Under the pieces are notes generated by a model. It was not told the origin of the DNA. It did not search any database and worked only from the letters and a program-made list of their open reading frames with translations. From NCBI RefSeq assembly GCF_900537075.1, contig NZ_UNRA01000006.1, positions 1 to 64,000 of the forward strand: 64,000 nucleotides of DNA, given 5' to 3'. This DNA comes from Tropicibacter sp. Alg240-R139 (lineage in GTDB: Bacteria; Pseudomonadota; Alphaproteobacteria; Rhodobacterales; Rhodobacteraceae). Shown one piece after another: positions 54,861 through 63,285 of the stretch. Positions within the stretch are counted from its first letter, which is position 1; each line of letters begins with the position of its first letter. The translations under genes were made by a program, and so were the position numbers.

Positions 54861-56717
54861 ATGCCTGCGCCGGATCAGCCGAACGCGACCTCAAGCAAGC
54901 CGTCGCAAAACGAGTTTGTTTCGGTCGACTCGGCGCCAGTTGGGTTTTCGTCGAATGTGCCCATGTGGCGTGCGCCGGTGTTGTTGTGCCTGTTTGTCCT
55001 GGTCTCGTGTGCAGGCCTTTATGCGCTGGAACATGTGGCGTTGTTCCAGAGCGTCTTTCGAGGCGGAGATATTGTCACGGCGCCTTTTTCAGGTGGGCAT
55101 TCAATGCCCCTGCGTCTGTTTGTTTTGTCGTACATGATCGCCTTCGGTCTGTTGTCTAACGGTCGACTGCTCTGGCGGATCGGGTTCACGGCCGACATGG
55201 CGATCACCTATCTTGCGTTCTGCGCGCTGATTGATGTCACGGCTTTGTTGTTCGATGTGCTGGCGCATGCGCCGATGCCCCTGAAGGTCATCGAAATCCT
55301 GTCCGGGTTCCTGGGATATGCGATCTATTCGTTCAAGTTGCTGGAACGGGGCAACATGCCGTCGCGGATCGAGGTTGAGCGCGGCGCAACCCGCAACAAG
55401 CGCATGATGTTCCGGCTGGTGTTGATCCTGCTGATTTCGGCCGTTCTGACCATCTCGGCCGAAAATATTCTGCCCAACACGATCACCGCAGCGCGCGAAT
55501 TTGCCCTGTTGGGGGGGATTGGGCCGGGGGTGTTTCTGTTTCTGCCGCTGGTCTTTCTGCTGTTGTACATCTTGGCGCGCATCGATACCTCGCGCGTGGA
55601 CAGTACGCCCTTTACCCCGGCGCTGACGATCATCATTCCGGCCCATAACGAGGAATACATCATTACCCGTACTGTTGCTGCGATCGACGCAGCGGCAACG
55701 GAATATGGGGGTGCGGTGTCCATTCTGGTGATGGACAACAATTCGACCGACCGCACCAGCGAGGTGGCGACCGAGGCGCTGAGCGCCTGTCAAACGGCCC
55801 AAGGTCGGGTGATCCCGGAGCGCACACCGGGCAAAGCCCATGCGCTGAACGCCGCCTTGCAGGCGACCCAGACCGAATTTGTGATCCGCATCGACGCCGA
55901 TACGCAGATCGGCCCGGATGCGCTGATCTATGCGATGCTCAGGATGCGAAACCCGGATGTGGGCGTAGTTGGCGGTTTGCCCGTGCCCCCCGGCAGCGGC
56001 CCCTTTGACCGACCGCGTTTGTTAGAGCTTGTGGTTAAACACGGGTTCTATTCGGTGGGGTTGAGCGCGGTGAATTCGGTTGTGGGGGTTCCGGGCATGT
56101 TTGCGGCCTATCGGACTGAGCTGCCGCGCAAGTTGGGTGGCTTTGTCCAGGGCATGAATGGCGAGGATACAGACATGTCACTGCGGATCGGAGAGTTGGG
56201 GTATCAGTTGATTGTTGACCCCAGAATCCAGTTCATCAGCGAAGTGCCCGCGTCATACAAGCATATGCGCGAGCAGCGATTGCGCTGGTTTCGCAGCGTG
56301 TTTCACGTCGCAGCCCGGTGTCGCGATCTGATCTATTCGGGCCGTATGAGTGTTAGGGGCAAGGTGTTGTTGCCCTTTATGCTGTTGAACTCGGCCATGC
56401 GCGCGATGATGGTGCCGATGATCCTGTTTGGCATTCTGGTCGCAATCGGCCCCGGAGCGGAGGCGCGCGCCATCCCTTGGCACGCGATTCTGGCCGTAGC
56501 AATTGGCGCGCCTGCCTTGATGTCAGTGCTATGCGCGCTGTTGAACCGGTCATTCAAGGGCTTGCTCTACATCCCGGAATATCTGCTGTTCCGACTGCTG
56601 CGCGCCTATTTCACGCTGGAAAGCAACCTGACGATCACGGTCAAGGACCACGGCCAGCATTTGTATTCAAAGGGTGCGCTGGTCCGCCCCGAAGGGAAGA
56701 CCATCCGCGAGGCTTAG
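54861..56717 (+). CDS. Processive family-2 membrane glycosyltransferase
   Basis: 618 residues. About five N-terminal membrane segments (40-240), then a cytoplasmic GT2 domain with the residues of processive synthases in order: Asp292 (MDNNSTD), DAD (345-347), GED (434-436, in place of TED) and QRLRW (472-476). C-terminal membrane segments follow (about 490-580). This set is found in cellulose, hyaluronan, chitin and curdlan synthases. There is no PilZ domain, so direct c-di-GMP control is not expected. Product unknown. The stop overlaps the convergent sqdB stop. Confidence 0.82.
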   Translation: MPAPDQPNATSSKPSQNEFVSVDSAPVGFSSNVPMWRAPVLLCLFVLVSCAGLYALEHVALFQSVFRGGDIVTAPFSGGHSMPLRLFVLSYMIAFGLLSNGRLLWRIGFTADMAITYLAFCALIDVTALLFDVLAHAPMPLKVIEILSGFLGYAIYSFKLLERGNMPSRIEVERGATRNKRMMFRLVLILLISAVLTISAENILPNTITAAREFALLGGIGPGVFLFLPLVFLLLYILARIDTSRVDSTPFTPALTIIIPAHNEEYIITRTVAAIDAAATEYGGAVSILVMDNNSTDRTSEVATEALSACQTAQGRVIPERTPGKAHALNAALQATQTEFVIRIDADTQIGPDALIYAMLRMRNPDVGVVGGLPVPPGSGPFDRPRLLELVVKHGFYSVGLSAVNSVVGVPGMFAAYRTELPRKLGGFVQGMNGEDTDMSLRIGELGYQLIVDPRIQFISEVPASYKHMREQRLRWFRSVFHVAARCRDLIYSGRMSVRGKVLLPFMLLNSAMRAMMVPMILFGILVAIGPGAEARAIPWHAILAVAIGAPALMSVLCALLNRSFKGLLYIPEYLLFRLLRAYFTLESNLTITVKDHGQHLYSKGALVRPEGKTIREA

Positions 56718-57886
56718 GGTTTCGGCTCGTTCCAAAGCGACACGCACGGGATTTTAGAACGGTCACAGCGGTCAGCGTATTTCTCGGCGATCTCACGGGC
56801 CTCTTCCAGGATCGCATCCGCAAGATAGGTTGGTTTCAGACCAAGGTTCAGAAGACGATCATTGGCCACATGCAATTCGTTTTCATCAGCTTCGTTGCGT
56901 GGGTTATCAACGAATGTAATCTCGGCTCCGGTCTTGTCGGCAACAAGCTTTGCCAAGTCCCGAACACGGTGCGTTTCTGTCATCTGGTTCAAGATATTGA
57001 CCCGCTCGCCGTGCTGGGGCGGGTTGAGGATCGCCAGCTCGATGCATTTCACGGTGTCGCGGATATGGATAAAGGCCCGGGTCTGGCCGCCTGTTCCATG
57101 CACGGTCAAAGGATACTTGACGGCGGCCTGCATCAGGAACCGGTTGAGGACGGTGCCATAGTCCCCGTCATAGTCGAACCGGTTGATCAGGCGTTCATCC
57201 AACTTGGTTTCGGGCGTCTGGGTGCCCCAGACGATCCCCTGGTGCAGGTCCGTCACACGGACCCCATCGTTCTTGTTGTAGAAAAAGAAAAACAGCTGAT
57301 CCTGGGTTTTCGTCATGTGATAGATCGACCCCGGATTTGCTGGGTACAGGATTTCGGCGTCGATGTGTTCACCATCGTCCGTGTCGATGTGTACTTTCAG
57401 GTACCCTTCGGGGATCTTCATCCCAGCGGTGCCGTATCCATAGACACCCATAGTTCCCAAATGCACCAAGTGACTGTTCACCCCGCTTTCGACGATTGCG
57501 GCCAGAACATCATTGGTCGCATTGAGGTTGTTACTGACTGTGTATCGCTTGTGGTAGGATGACTTCATTGAATAAGGCGCTGCACGCTGTTCAGCGAAAT
57601 GCACGATGGCGTCGGGTTCTTCCTTTTTCAGCAGCGCCAGCAAGCGGTGGTAATGTTCCCCCACCGTGAACCGCTCGTGCTTGATCGTTTTGCCTGTCAG
57701 CTCTTTCCAGGTCGCCAAACGTTCGCCCAATGGCCGGATCGGGGTGAGAGATTCCACTTCCAGCTCTATGTCGATTTCCCTGCGAGAGAGGTTGTCCACG
57801 ACAATGACGTCGTGACCATTGTTGGACAAATGCAAAGCCGTGGGCCAACCGCAAAACCCATCTCCGCCCAGTATCAGAACCTTCAT
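56714..57886 (-). CDS. sqdB: UDP-sulfoquinovose synthase
   Basis: Makes UDP-sulfoquinovose from UDP-glucose and sulfite. 390 residues from ATG 57886 (GGGGA upstream). It follows plant SQD1/bacterial SqdB closely: LILGGDGFCGWPTALHLS, HFAEQRAAPYSM, LGTMGVYG (Thr145), YHMTK (Tyr189, Lys193), RFDYDGDYGTVLNRF and GGQTRAFIHIRDTVKCIELA. sqdC, sqdD or sqdX, needed for sulfolipid, are not visible nearby; instead it converges on a polysaccharide-synthase-like operon. Stop codons overlap by four bases. Confidence 0.93.
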   Translation of the reverse strand: MKVLILGGDGFCGWPTALHLSNNGHDVIVVDNLSRREIDIELEVESLTPIRPLGERLATWKELTGKTIKHERFTVGEHYHRLLALLKKEEPDAIVHFAEQRAAPYSMKSSYHKRYTVSNNLNATNDVLAAIVESGVNSHLVHLGTMGVYGYGTAGMKIPEGYLKVHIDTDDGEHIDAEILYPANPGSIYHMTKTQDQLFFFFYNKNDGVRVTDLHQGIVWGTQTPETKLDERLINRFDYDGDYGTVLNRFLMQAAVKYPLTVHGTGGQTRAFIHIRDTVKCIELAILNPPQHGERVNILNQMTETHRVRDLAKLVADKTGAEITFVDNPRNEADENELHVANDRLLNLGLKPTYLADAILEEAREIAEKYADRCDRSKIPCVSLWNEPKP

Positions 57887-58075
57887 AGCTTCAATCCCCA
57901 AATTCAAAAATAACGATAATATTGTTTGGCTAGGGTAGGTTTGAGGCGTTTTGTGTCAAGCTTGGCGCGGTGCGGCTTGAATGTTCCAACGTCTGCGTGG
58001 TCGCAAAAGGACGAAAAGGTCATCGAGGCGAGGCTCATAGTTGGGACACCAACTTGGTTAAAGCTCTAACAGTTG

Positions 58076-58119
58076 AACCCCGGAGCCCGCCGCGAAGGCG
58101 CGCGGTGAGATCCGGGGTT
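58076..58119. terminator. Hairpin downstream of glyA
   Basis: A 9-bp outer stem (58076-58084 with 58111-58119) encloses a GC-rich inner stem (CCCGCCGCG / CGCGCGG region). No T tract is seen on either side. It lies between the 3' end of glyA and the 5' side of sqdB and may be a weak terminator or a dispersed palindromic element. Confidence 0.4.
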
Positions 58120-58156
58120 CTGGTATGTGCAGGCAGCGCGAGGACGCTGTTTCCTG

Positions 58157-59419
58157 TTACAGGTAGACCGGAAAAGCTGCGCAGAGGCCCGATACCTGAG
58201 CTTTGCACCGGGTCACGGTTTCGGTGCTGTCACCTGCTGCTTCGGCCTCGACCAGATCTGCGATCATTTCGCCCAAGATCGCGAATTCTGGCTCTTTCAT
58301 GCCCCGAGTGGTTGCAGCACCGGTGCCCAGGCGCAGGCCGACCCATTCCGGCGGGCGTGGGCTGTCGTTGGGGATGGCGTTTTTGTTGGCGGTGATGTTG
58401 GCGCGTTCCAGAATCACCTCGGCTTGCTTGCCGGTCAACCCCTTGGAGCTGAGATCCAGAAGGACAATATGGGTGTCTGTCCCGCTTGATACGATGCGAA
58501 TACCGCGGGTTTGCAGGGTTTGGGCCAGGGCGCGGGCGTTGGTCTTGACCTGAGCGGCATAGTCTTTGAATTCGCCCGTCAATGCCTCGCCCAGACAGAT
58601 TGCTTTCGCGGCCAGCACCTGGGTGTGAATTGACCCCTGAACGCCCGGAAAGACGGCCGACTGAAGCCGCTTGAACCAGTCCTCGTTGTTGGTGAGGATC
58701 AGCCCCCCGCGTGGGCCGCGCAGCGTCTTGGTCGTAGTGCAGGTGACGATGTCGGCGTGGGGAAACGGGCTGTCATGAACACCGCCAGCCACCAGGCCCG
58801 CGATGTGCGCCATGTCGACGTGGAACCAGGCGCCGACCTTTTCGGCGATTTGCCCCATGCGCTCAAAGTCGATTTCGCGCGGGTAGGCGGAGCCGCCTGC
58901 AATGATCAGCTTGGGTCGGATTTTTGCCGCCTGCGTTTCCAGATCGTCGTAGTTGATGACTTCGGATGTGGCATCGACACCGTAATGATGCGGCTCGAAC
59001 CAGCGGCCCGACAGGTTGGCCTTGAGCCCGTGGCTCAGATGCCCGCCTGCCGCCAAGTCCAGCGAGAGAACCTTGTCGCCCGGCTTGAGCAACAGAAAGA
59101 AGACGGCCAAATTGGCCTGGCTGCCGGAATGAGGCTGCACGTTGGCATAGTCGCAGCCAAAAAGCTGCTTGGCGCGGTCAATCGCGGCCTGTTCCACGAT
59201 GTCGACGAATTTGCCGCCGCCATGGAACCGGTTGCCGGGATACCCTTCGAGCGTCTTGTTGGTCATCTCGTGCCCAAGTGCATCAAGAACGGCGCGACTG
59301 ACGATGTTTTCGGATGCGATCAGTTCTATCTGGTCCTGTTGGCGTGATTTTTCGTGGCGCAGCGCATCCGCGATCAGCGGATCGGCAACGGCGACATGTG
59401 TGTCGAAATGGGCCGTCAT
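58157..59419 (-). CDS. Serine hydroxymethyltransferase-family enzyme, divergent type
   Basis: PLP enzyme that normally interconverts serine and glycine with tetrahydrofolate. 420 residues from ATG 59419, with AGGA 9 bases upstream. Family features: ELIASENIVSRAVLDALGHE, HSGSQANLAVFF, DMAHIAGLVAGG and the PLP lysine in CTTTKTLRGPRGG (Lys231). The residue before that lysine is Thr230, while housekeeping GlyA has His there (TTTTHKT), and GYPGNRFHGGGKFVD replaces GYPGKRYYGGCEYVD. This suggests a specialised paralogue, perhaps for another amino acid such as alpha-methylserine. A LysR gene is divergent from it. Not named glyA for that reason. Confidence 0.85.
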   Translation of the reverse strand: MTAHFDTHVAVADPLIADALRHEKSRQQDQIELIASENIVSRAVLDALGHEMTNKTLEGYPGNRFHGGGKFVDIVEQAAIDRAKQLFGCDYANVQPHSGSQANLAVFFLLLKPGDKVLSLDLAAGGHLSHGLKANLSGRWFEPHHYGVDATSEVINYDDLETQAAKIRPKLIIAGGSAYPREIDFERMGQIAEKVGAWFHVDMAHIAGLVAGGVHDSPFPHADIVTCTTTKTLRGPRGGLILTNNEDWFKRLQSAVFPGVQGSIHTQVLAAKAICLGEALTGEFKDYAAQVKTNARALAQTLQTRGIRIVSSGTDTHIVLLDLSSKGLTGKQAEVILERANITANKNAIPNDSPRPPEWVGLRLGTGAATTRGMKEPEFAILGEMIADLVEAEAAGDSTETVTRCKAQVSGLCAAFPVYL

Positions 59420-59507
59420 AGCGGAGTTCCTCATGGTGAAACAGTGTCTGGATGCCCCCGGTTTGCCCGGCGGCCTGGGCCCATATTCGGCCACACGGTG
59501 TGGACAG

Positions 59508-59535
59508 GGCAAATGAGATTTGCTATTTATTTGCC
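59508..59535. promoter_or_regulatory. Candidate LysR operator between the SHMT and LysR genes
   Basis: Inverted repeat GGCAAAT (59508-59514) and ATTTGCC (59529-59535) with 14 bases between, in the 141-base divergent intergenic region, close to the regulator start. LysR-type sites usually have a T-N11-A core in such palindromes. Confidence 0.45.
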
Positions 59536-59560
59536 GTAGAAAAACTCAACCAAGTGATTG

Positions 59561-60451
59561 ATGTCTGTCGCACCGCCTCGTCCCAAGGGCCCCCATCTGA
59601 ACGCTTTGCGCGCCTTTGAAAGCGCCGCGAGATTGAAAAGCTTTGCTGCCGCGGCCAACGAACTTTGCGTGACCCCTGGCGCCATCACACAACACATCAA
59701 GGCGCTTGAAGCTTGGGCGGAAAACGATCTGTTTGTGCGGCGAACCAGAGGCGTCGAATTGACACCGCTTGGAGAAGAGTTGTTGCCTGAATTCACTGCG
59801 GCTTTCGACATGTTGGGCAGTGCCGTGCAGTCGCTGCGGACCAAAAGCACACCCAACAAGATTAGGATTGCGACCTTACCGTCGATCGCGCAGCTCTGGC
59901 TGTCCGAAAAGCTGGGAGAGCTGCGTCGTGTTGCGCCGGATATTTCAGTGTCTGTTGTTGCCGTTGAAACCTCGCCCAATCTGGCGCGGGATCCTTATGA
60001 TGTCTCGATATTCTTCAAGCATGGGGAATTGTCGAGCACCGAGACCGACCTGTTTCAGGACCGGATTTTTCCTGTCTGCACACCTGAGATCGCGGCGCGC
60101 TTGACGTCGGTTTCGGATCTGGAGGGCGAAACCCTGATCCACGATTCCACATGGGCCGGGGATTGGGGGTATTGGCTGGAACGCGTTCCCGATAGCGCTC
60201 GTGATGGCAAGCGAGGACCAACGCATTCCTTGTTCAGTGTCGCCCTGGAAGAAGCCTGTAACGGAGCAGGAATATTGATGGCCCATGAAGCGTTGGTGCT
60301 GGCGAAGCTTCAGGCCGGTGCCTTGGTTGCGCCATTCCCGCACAAAGTGTCCCTGGATCGCAGCCTTGTCATGGACGTCGCGCCACGGTTCCGCAACACA
60401 GTGGCCTGCAAAATGCTGAAGCTTGCCATGATCGAGAAACTCTCGGCGTGA
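59561..60451 (+). CDS. LysR-family transcriptional regulator (GcvA-like)
   Basis: 296 residues from ATG 59561; a TTG three bases upstream is an alternative. N-terminal winged helix (NALRAFESAARLKSFAAAAN, ELCVTPGAITQHIKALE, FVRRTRGVELTPLGEELLP), then a substrate-binding effector domain. The N-terminal wording is that of the GcvA subgroup, which controls glycine and amino-acid genes. Divergent from the SHMT-like gene, which is its probable target. Confidence 0.88.
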   Translation: MSVAPPRPKGPHLNALRAFESAARLKSFAAAANELCVTPGAITQHIKALEAWAENDLFVRRTRGVELTPLGEELLPEFTAAFDMLGSAVQSLRTKSTPNKIRIATLPSIAQLWLSEKLGELRRVAPDISVSVVAVETSPNLARDPYDVSIFFKHGELSSTETDLFQDRIFPVCTPEIAARLTSVSDLEGETLIHDSTWAGDWGYWLERVPDSARDGKRGPTHSLFSVALEEACNGAGILMAHEALVLAKLQAGALVAPFPHKVSLDRSLVMDVAPRFRNTVACKMLKLAMIEKLSA

Positions 60452-60496
60452 CAAGGTGTGACCCTTGGCCGGGGTGGCCAAGGGCGACGATTGCGA

Positions 60497-60859
60497 TCAG
60501 CCCGCTGTGTCGCGAATGACGAAATGCTTGGTTGTGGTTTCGACCACCTCCCAGAAGCCACGGAAACCATCGGGGATCATGAAGCTATCGCCGGTTTTGA
60601 AGTCGCGGCGGGTGCCGTCTTCGTGGATCAGCGCGCAGTGACCGGACACGATGTAGCAGTATTCGTCCTTGTCGGTGAAGGCATGCCACTTGCCGGGGGT
60701 TGACGTCCAGGTGCCGGCCGACAACTTGCCGTCGGGACTGGTGAAATGCATGCCGACCTTGTGATGTGGGTCGCCTTCGGTCACGCGGTCGGGCAGATCG
60801 GCAAGGCGGCGTTCGCTGCGCGAGGCGGGGTCGTCAAACAGGGAAATGACATGCGTCAT
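60497..60859 (-). CDS. Cupin-domain protein (Cupin_3-like)
   Basis: 120 residues, single beta-barrel. GTWTSTPGKWHAFTDKDEYC and VSGHCALIHEDGTRRDFKTG, with GDSFMIPDGFRGFWEV, follow the Cupin_3 (DUF861/EutQ-like) pattern common next to FAD amine oxidases and polyamine or betaine catabolism genes. Located downstream of the FAD oxidoreductase but separated by a terminator. Confidence 0.8.
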   Translation of the reverse strand: MTHVISLFDDPASRSERRLADLPDRVTEGDPHHKVGMHFTSPDGKLSAGTWTSTPGKWHAFTDKDEYCYIVSGHCALIHEDGTRRDFKTGDSFMIPDGFRGFWEVVETTTKHFVIRDTAG

Positions 60860-60880
60860 GTGGGGCGTCTCCTATAAGGA

Positions 60881-60901
60881 AAAAGGCCCCCGAAGGGGCC
60901 T
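60881..60901 (-). terminator. Terminator after the FAD oxidoreductase gene
   Basis: On the minus strand, AGGCCCC / GGGGCCT (60884-60890 with 60895-60901) with a TTCG loop, followed by four T and TCC. It ends the FAD oxidoreductase transcript before the cupin gene. Confidence 0.85.
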
Positions 60902-60916
60902 GTGTTGGAAAGGGTA

Positions 60917-62320
60917 TCAGATCACTTCGTCTTTGAGATAGTACCAGACATAGGCCATCCGCTGTCCCATCCGTCGAAACGGGGTCAACAGGCCGTGGCT
61001 GGGCAAGGGCGAGGTGAAAATGGGCAGATTGAACGCCTCGTCCTTTTTGCCGGCCACCAGCTGCGCCATGCGGCGGCCCGCCTGAGCCGAGTACATCACG
61101 CCGTTGCCGCCGTATCCCATGGCGTAGAACACGCGCTGGTTCGGGTCGGGCTGAAAGATGCGGGGCATCATGTCGTGGCTGACGTCCACCCAACCCCACC
61201 AGGAATAATCCAGGTTGATGTCTTCGAGCGCCGGGAACTTGCGGGCCAGATTGGCGCGCAACATCTGCAGGTGCTTGTCGTTTTCCGCATCACGCCCAGT
61301 CACAGCCGAGCGCGAGCCGATTTGCATCCGGTTGTCGGGCAGCAGGCGGTAGTAGTGGCGCAGGGTACGGGTATCTGTCAGGGGCGATTTGGTCTTGATA
61401 CCGCAATCGTCCAGCTCGGATTGGGTCAGCGGACGCGTCACCATCGAGTTCGACAGGATCGGCATCAACCGGTGCTTGGTTTTCGAGTTCAGGCCCGGAG
61501 GTGTGTAACCCGCCGTGGCCAGAGCCACGTTCTTGGTTTTCACAATGCCGCCTGGAGTGCGGACGTGGTGAATGCCGTTCTTGGTTTCCCAGCCCATCAC
61601 CGGCGAGCCGGTGTGGATCTTGACGCCCAGACGGCGGGCCATGTTCACATAGCCGAACGCCAGTTTACCGGCATGAATGCAGGTGCCATCGGGCTCCCAC
61701 ATGGCGCCATAGGAATCCCGGTCGTGCACGTGCTCGGCGTGCAATTCTTCTTTGCCGATGATGCGCGAGCCATAGCCAAAGGTGCTGTTGAGCAGGTCGC
61801 TTTCGTTCTGCAGGCCCGCCATTACCTTTTCACGGTGCGCGATGTAATAGTGACCGCCCGTTTGCGGGTCACAGTTGATGTCGTCACTGTCGATCAGATC
61901 ATTGAACAGCTCAAACGCCTCGGACACTTCGCGATGCATGCCCTTGGCCACGTCAACGCCCCAGCGTTTGATCCATTGCGACCGCTTGAGACGACCGGAC
62001 GAGATCTGGGCCTGCCCGCCATTGCGGGTCGAGCAGCCCCAGGCCACGGTGTTTGCTTCCAGAACAACGGCTTGAATGCCGTGCTCCTTGGCGAGGTGAA
62101 TGGCGGTCGACAGGCCGGTATACCCCGACCCGACGATCACAACGTCGGCTTCCATGTCACCGGAAACAGGACCGTCATCGGCAGGCGGGGTGCCCGCCGT
62201 ACCAATCCAATAGGTCGGTGCATGATCACGGTTGTGCCCCGGACCAGCGTCAATGATCGGATCGTATTTCGGATCATAGCTGGTTTTGGGCCAGTGCCGA
62301 GGGATGCTGTTGTCCACCAT
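60917..62320 (-). CDS. FAD-dependent amine/amino-acid oxidoreductase (DAO family)
   Basis: 467 residues. After a ~55-residue N-terminal extension (HAPTYWIGTAGTP) comes the FAD-binding VVIVGSGYTGLSTAIHLA, then VAWGCSTRNGGQAQ, typical of the gamma-glutamylputrescine oxidase / PuuB-like branch, and YAMGYGGNGVMYSAQAGRRM near the end. Likely oxidises a secondary or primary amine to an imine. Specific substrate unknown; neighbours (cupin, NTF2-like protein) do not settle it. Confidence 0.87.
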   Translation of the reverse strand: MVDNSIPRHWPKTSYDPKYDPIIDAGPGHNRDHAPTYWIGTAGTPPADDGPVSGDMEADVVIVGSGYTGLSTAIHLAKEHGIQAVVLEANTVAWGCSTRNGGQAQISSGRLKRSQWIKRWGVDVAKGMHREVSEAFELFNDLIDSDDINCDPQTGGHYYIAHREKVMAGLQNESDLLNSTFGYGSRIIGKEELHAEHVHDRDSYGAMWEPDGTCIHAGKLAFGYVNMARRLGVKIHTGSPVMGWETKNGIHHVRTPGGIVKTKNVALATAGYTPPGLNSKTKHRLMPILSNSMVTRPLTQSELDDCGIKTKSPLTDTRTLRHYYRLLPDNRMQIGSRSAVTGRDAENDKHLQMLRANLARKFPALEDINLDYSWWGWVDVSHDMMPRIFQPDPNQRVFYAMGYGGNGVMYSAQAGRRMAQLVAGKKDEAFNLPIFTSPLPSHGLLTPFRRMGQRMAYVWYYLKDEVI

Positions 62321-62349
62321 TCTTAACTCCTCCGGTTTGGGTTCGCTGC

Positions 62350-62736
62350 TTACGCTTTGAACATCGGGCGCGACTTGCGCAGCGCCTGTTTCACGACGAG
62401 CATGCCGTCACGTACGGTGAACAGATCGGCGCCTTCGGCTTCGATCCGCATGCCGTTTGCATCGGTTCCCGAAAAGGTCCACTCGGACACGGCGCGATCA
62501 CCGTGGACAAAGTGGCTGTGGTGATCCCAATGCGCGTCTTTCATGCCGGCCCACACACCCGAGAACGTGGTGGCGATGGCGGCTTTGCCTTCGACCTTGT
62601 TGCCGTATTTCTCGTCACCGCCGACGGTGTAGAACACACAGTCATCGGCGAAATGGGTCATCACCCCGTCAATGTCATGACGGTTGAACGCGTCGAACGT
62701 ATCGGCCAGGTCCTGCGCGGTCAGGGTTTTGGTCAT
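62350..62736 (-). CDS. NTF2/SnoaL-like protein
   Basis: 128 residues with the SnoaL-like fold pattern: helices at the start (LADTFDAFNRHDIDGVMTHF), ADDCVFYTVGGDEKYGNKVE and a beta-rich C-terminal half with WTFSGTDANGMRIEAEGADL. Members are small-molecule isomerases, dehydratases or binding proteins. It precedes the FAD oxidoreductase by 29 bases on the same strand, so the two are probably co-transcribed. Confidence 0.8.
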   Translation of the reverse strand: MTKTLTAQDLADTFDAFNRHDIDGVMTHFADDCVFYTVGGDEKYGNKVEGKAAIATTFSGVWAGMKDAHWDHHSHFVHGDRAVSEWTFSGTDANGMRIEAEGADLFTVRDGMLVVKQALRKSRPMFKA

Positions 62737-62773
62737 TTGAGGTTTCCTTTTCAGTCAGAGAAGCGATCGCGCC

Positions 62774-63268
62774 TCACCCGTCGTTGGGGTGAGGGACGAT
62801 CAGGGTTGGAATGGTGGATCGGCGCAAAACGCGTTTTGCGACAGTTCCAAGAAATGTGTGCGAGAACCCATGATCATGGGCCCCCAGCACGATCAGATCG
62901 CACTTCAGCTCTTGTGAGCGACGCAGGATCACCTCGGCCGGGTGGCCATCGGTTACCTCTATCGAGGCAACCTGATCCTTGATCTTGGCGTCGTCCCCTT
63001 CGAACTTGGCCCAGAAGTTGGCCTGCCGTTCGGCCAGGACCTTGCGCACCATTTCGTGGCGGCGCTCGGTGGCCTGTTTGCGAGTGTCCTCGTTCAGGAT
63101 GAACATCTCCATCGTGACCTTGGCGTCATCCGACAGGGGCTCGTTCACGTGCAGGACGTGGATCTTGGCCCCTGTGCTTTGCGCCAACGCAGCAGCGTGG
63201 CGCAAAGCATAGGTCGAGTTGTGCGACAGGTCGGTGGCAAATAGGATATGCGTAACCATTGGTTCCAT
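62774..63268 (-). CDS. Universal stress protein (UspA family), TRAP-associated
   Basis: 164 residues from ATG 63268 (AAAGGA upstream). N-terminal ILFATDLSHNSTYALRHAAA and the ATP-binding GxxGx9GS/T-like motif GAHDHGFSHTFLGTVAKRVL. The gene begins 17 bases after the TRAP permease, the same arrangement as teaC-teaD in the ectoine TRAP system of Halomonas, where the Usp protein regulates uptake. By analogy it may regulate this transporter. Confidence 0.88.
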   Translation of the reverse strand: MEPMVTHILFATDLSHNSTYALRHAAALAQSTGAKIHVLHVNEPLSDDAKVTMEMFILNEDTRKQATERRHEMVRKVLAERQANFWAKFEGDDAKIKDQVASIEVTDGHPAEVILRRSQELKCDLIVLGAHDHGFSHTFLGTVAKRVLRRSTIPTLIVPHPNDG

Positions 63269-63285
63269 CAGTGTATCCTTTCAGG

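Noticed and set aside
60902-62326. 474-residue plus-strand ORF
   Set aside because: Exact antisense of the FAD oxidoreductase, which has clear FAD motifs; the composition (His/Val/Gly-rich) is typical of a GC-rich shadow frame.
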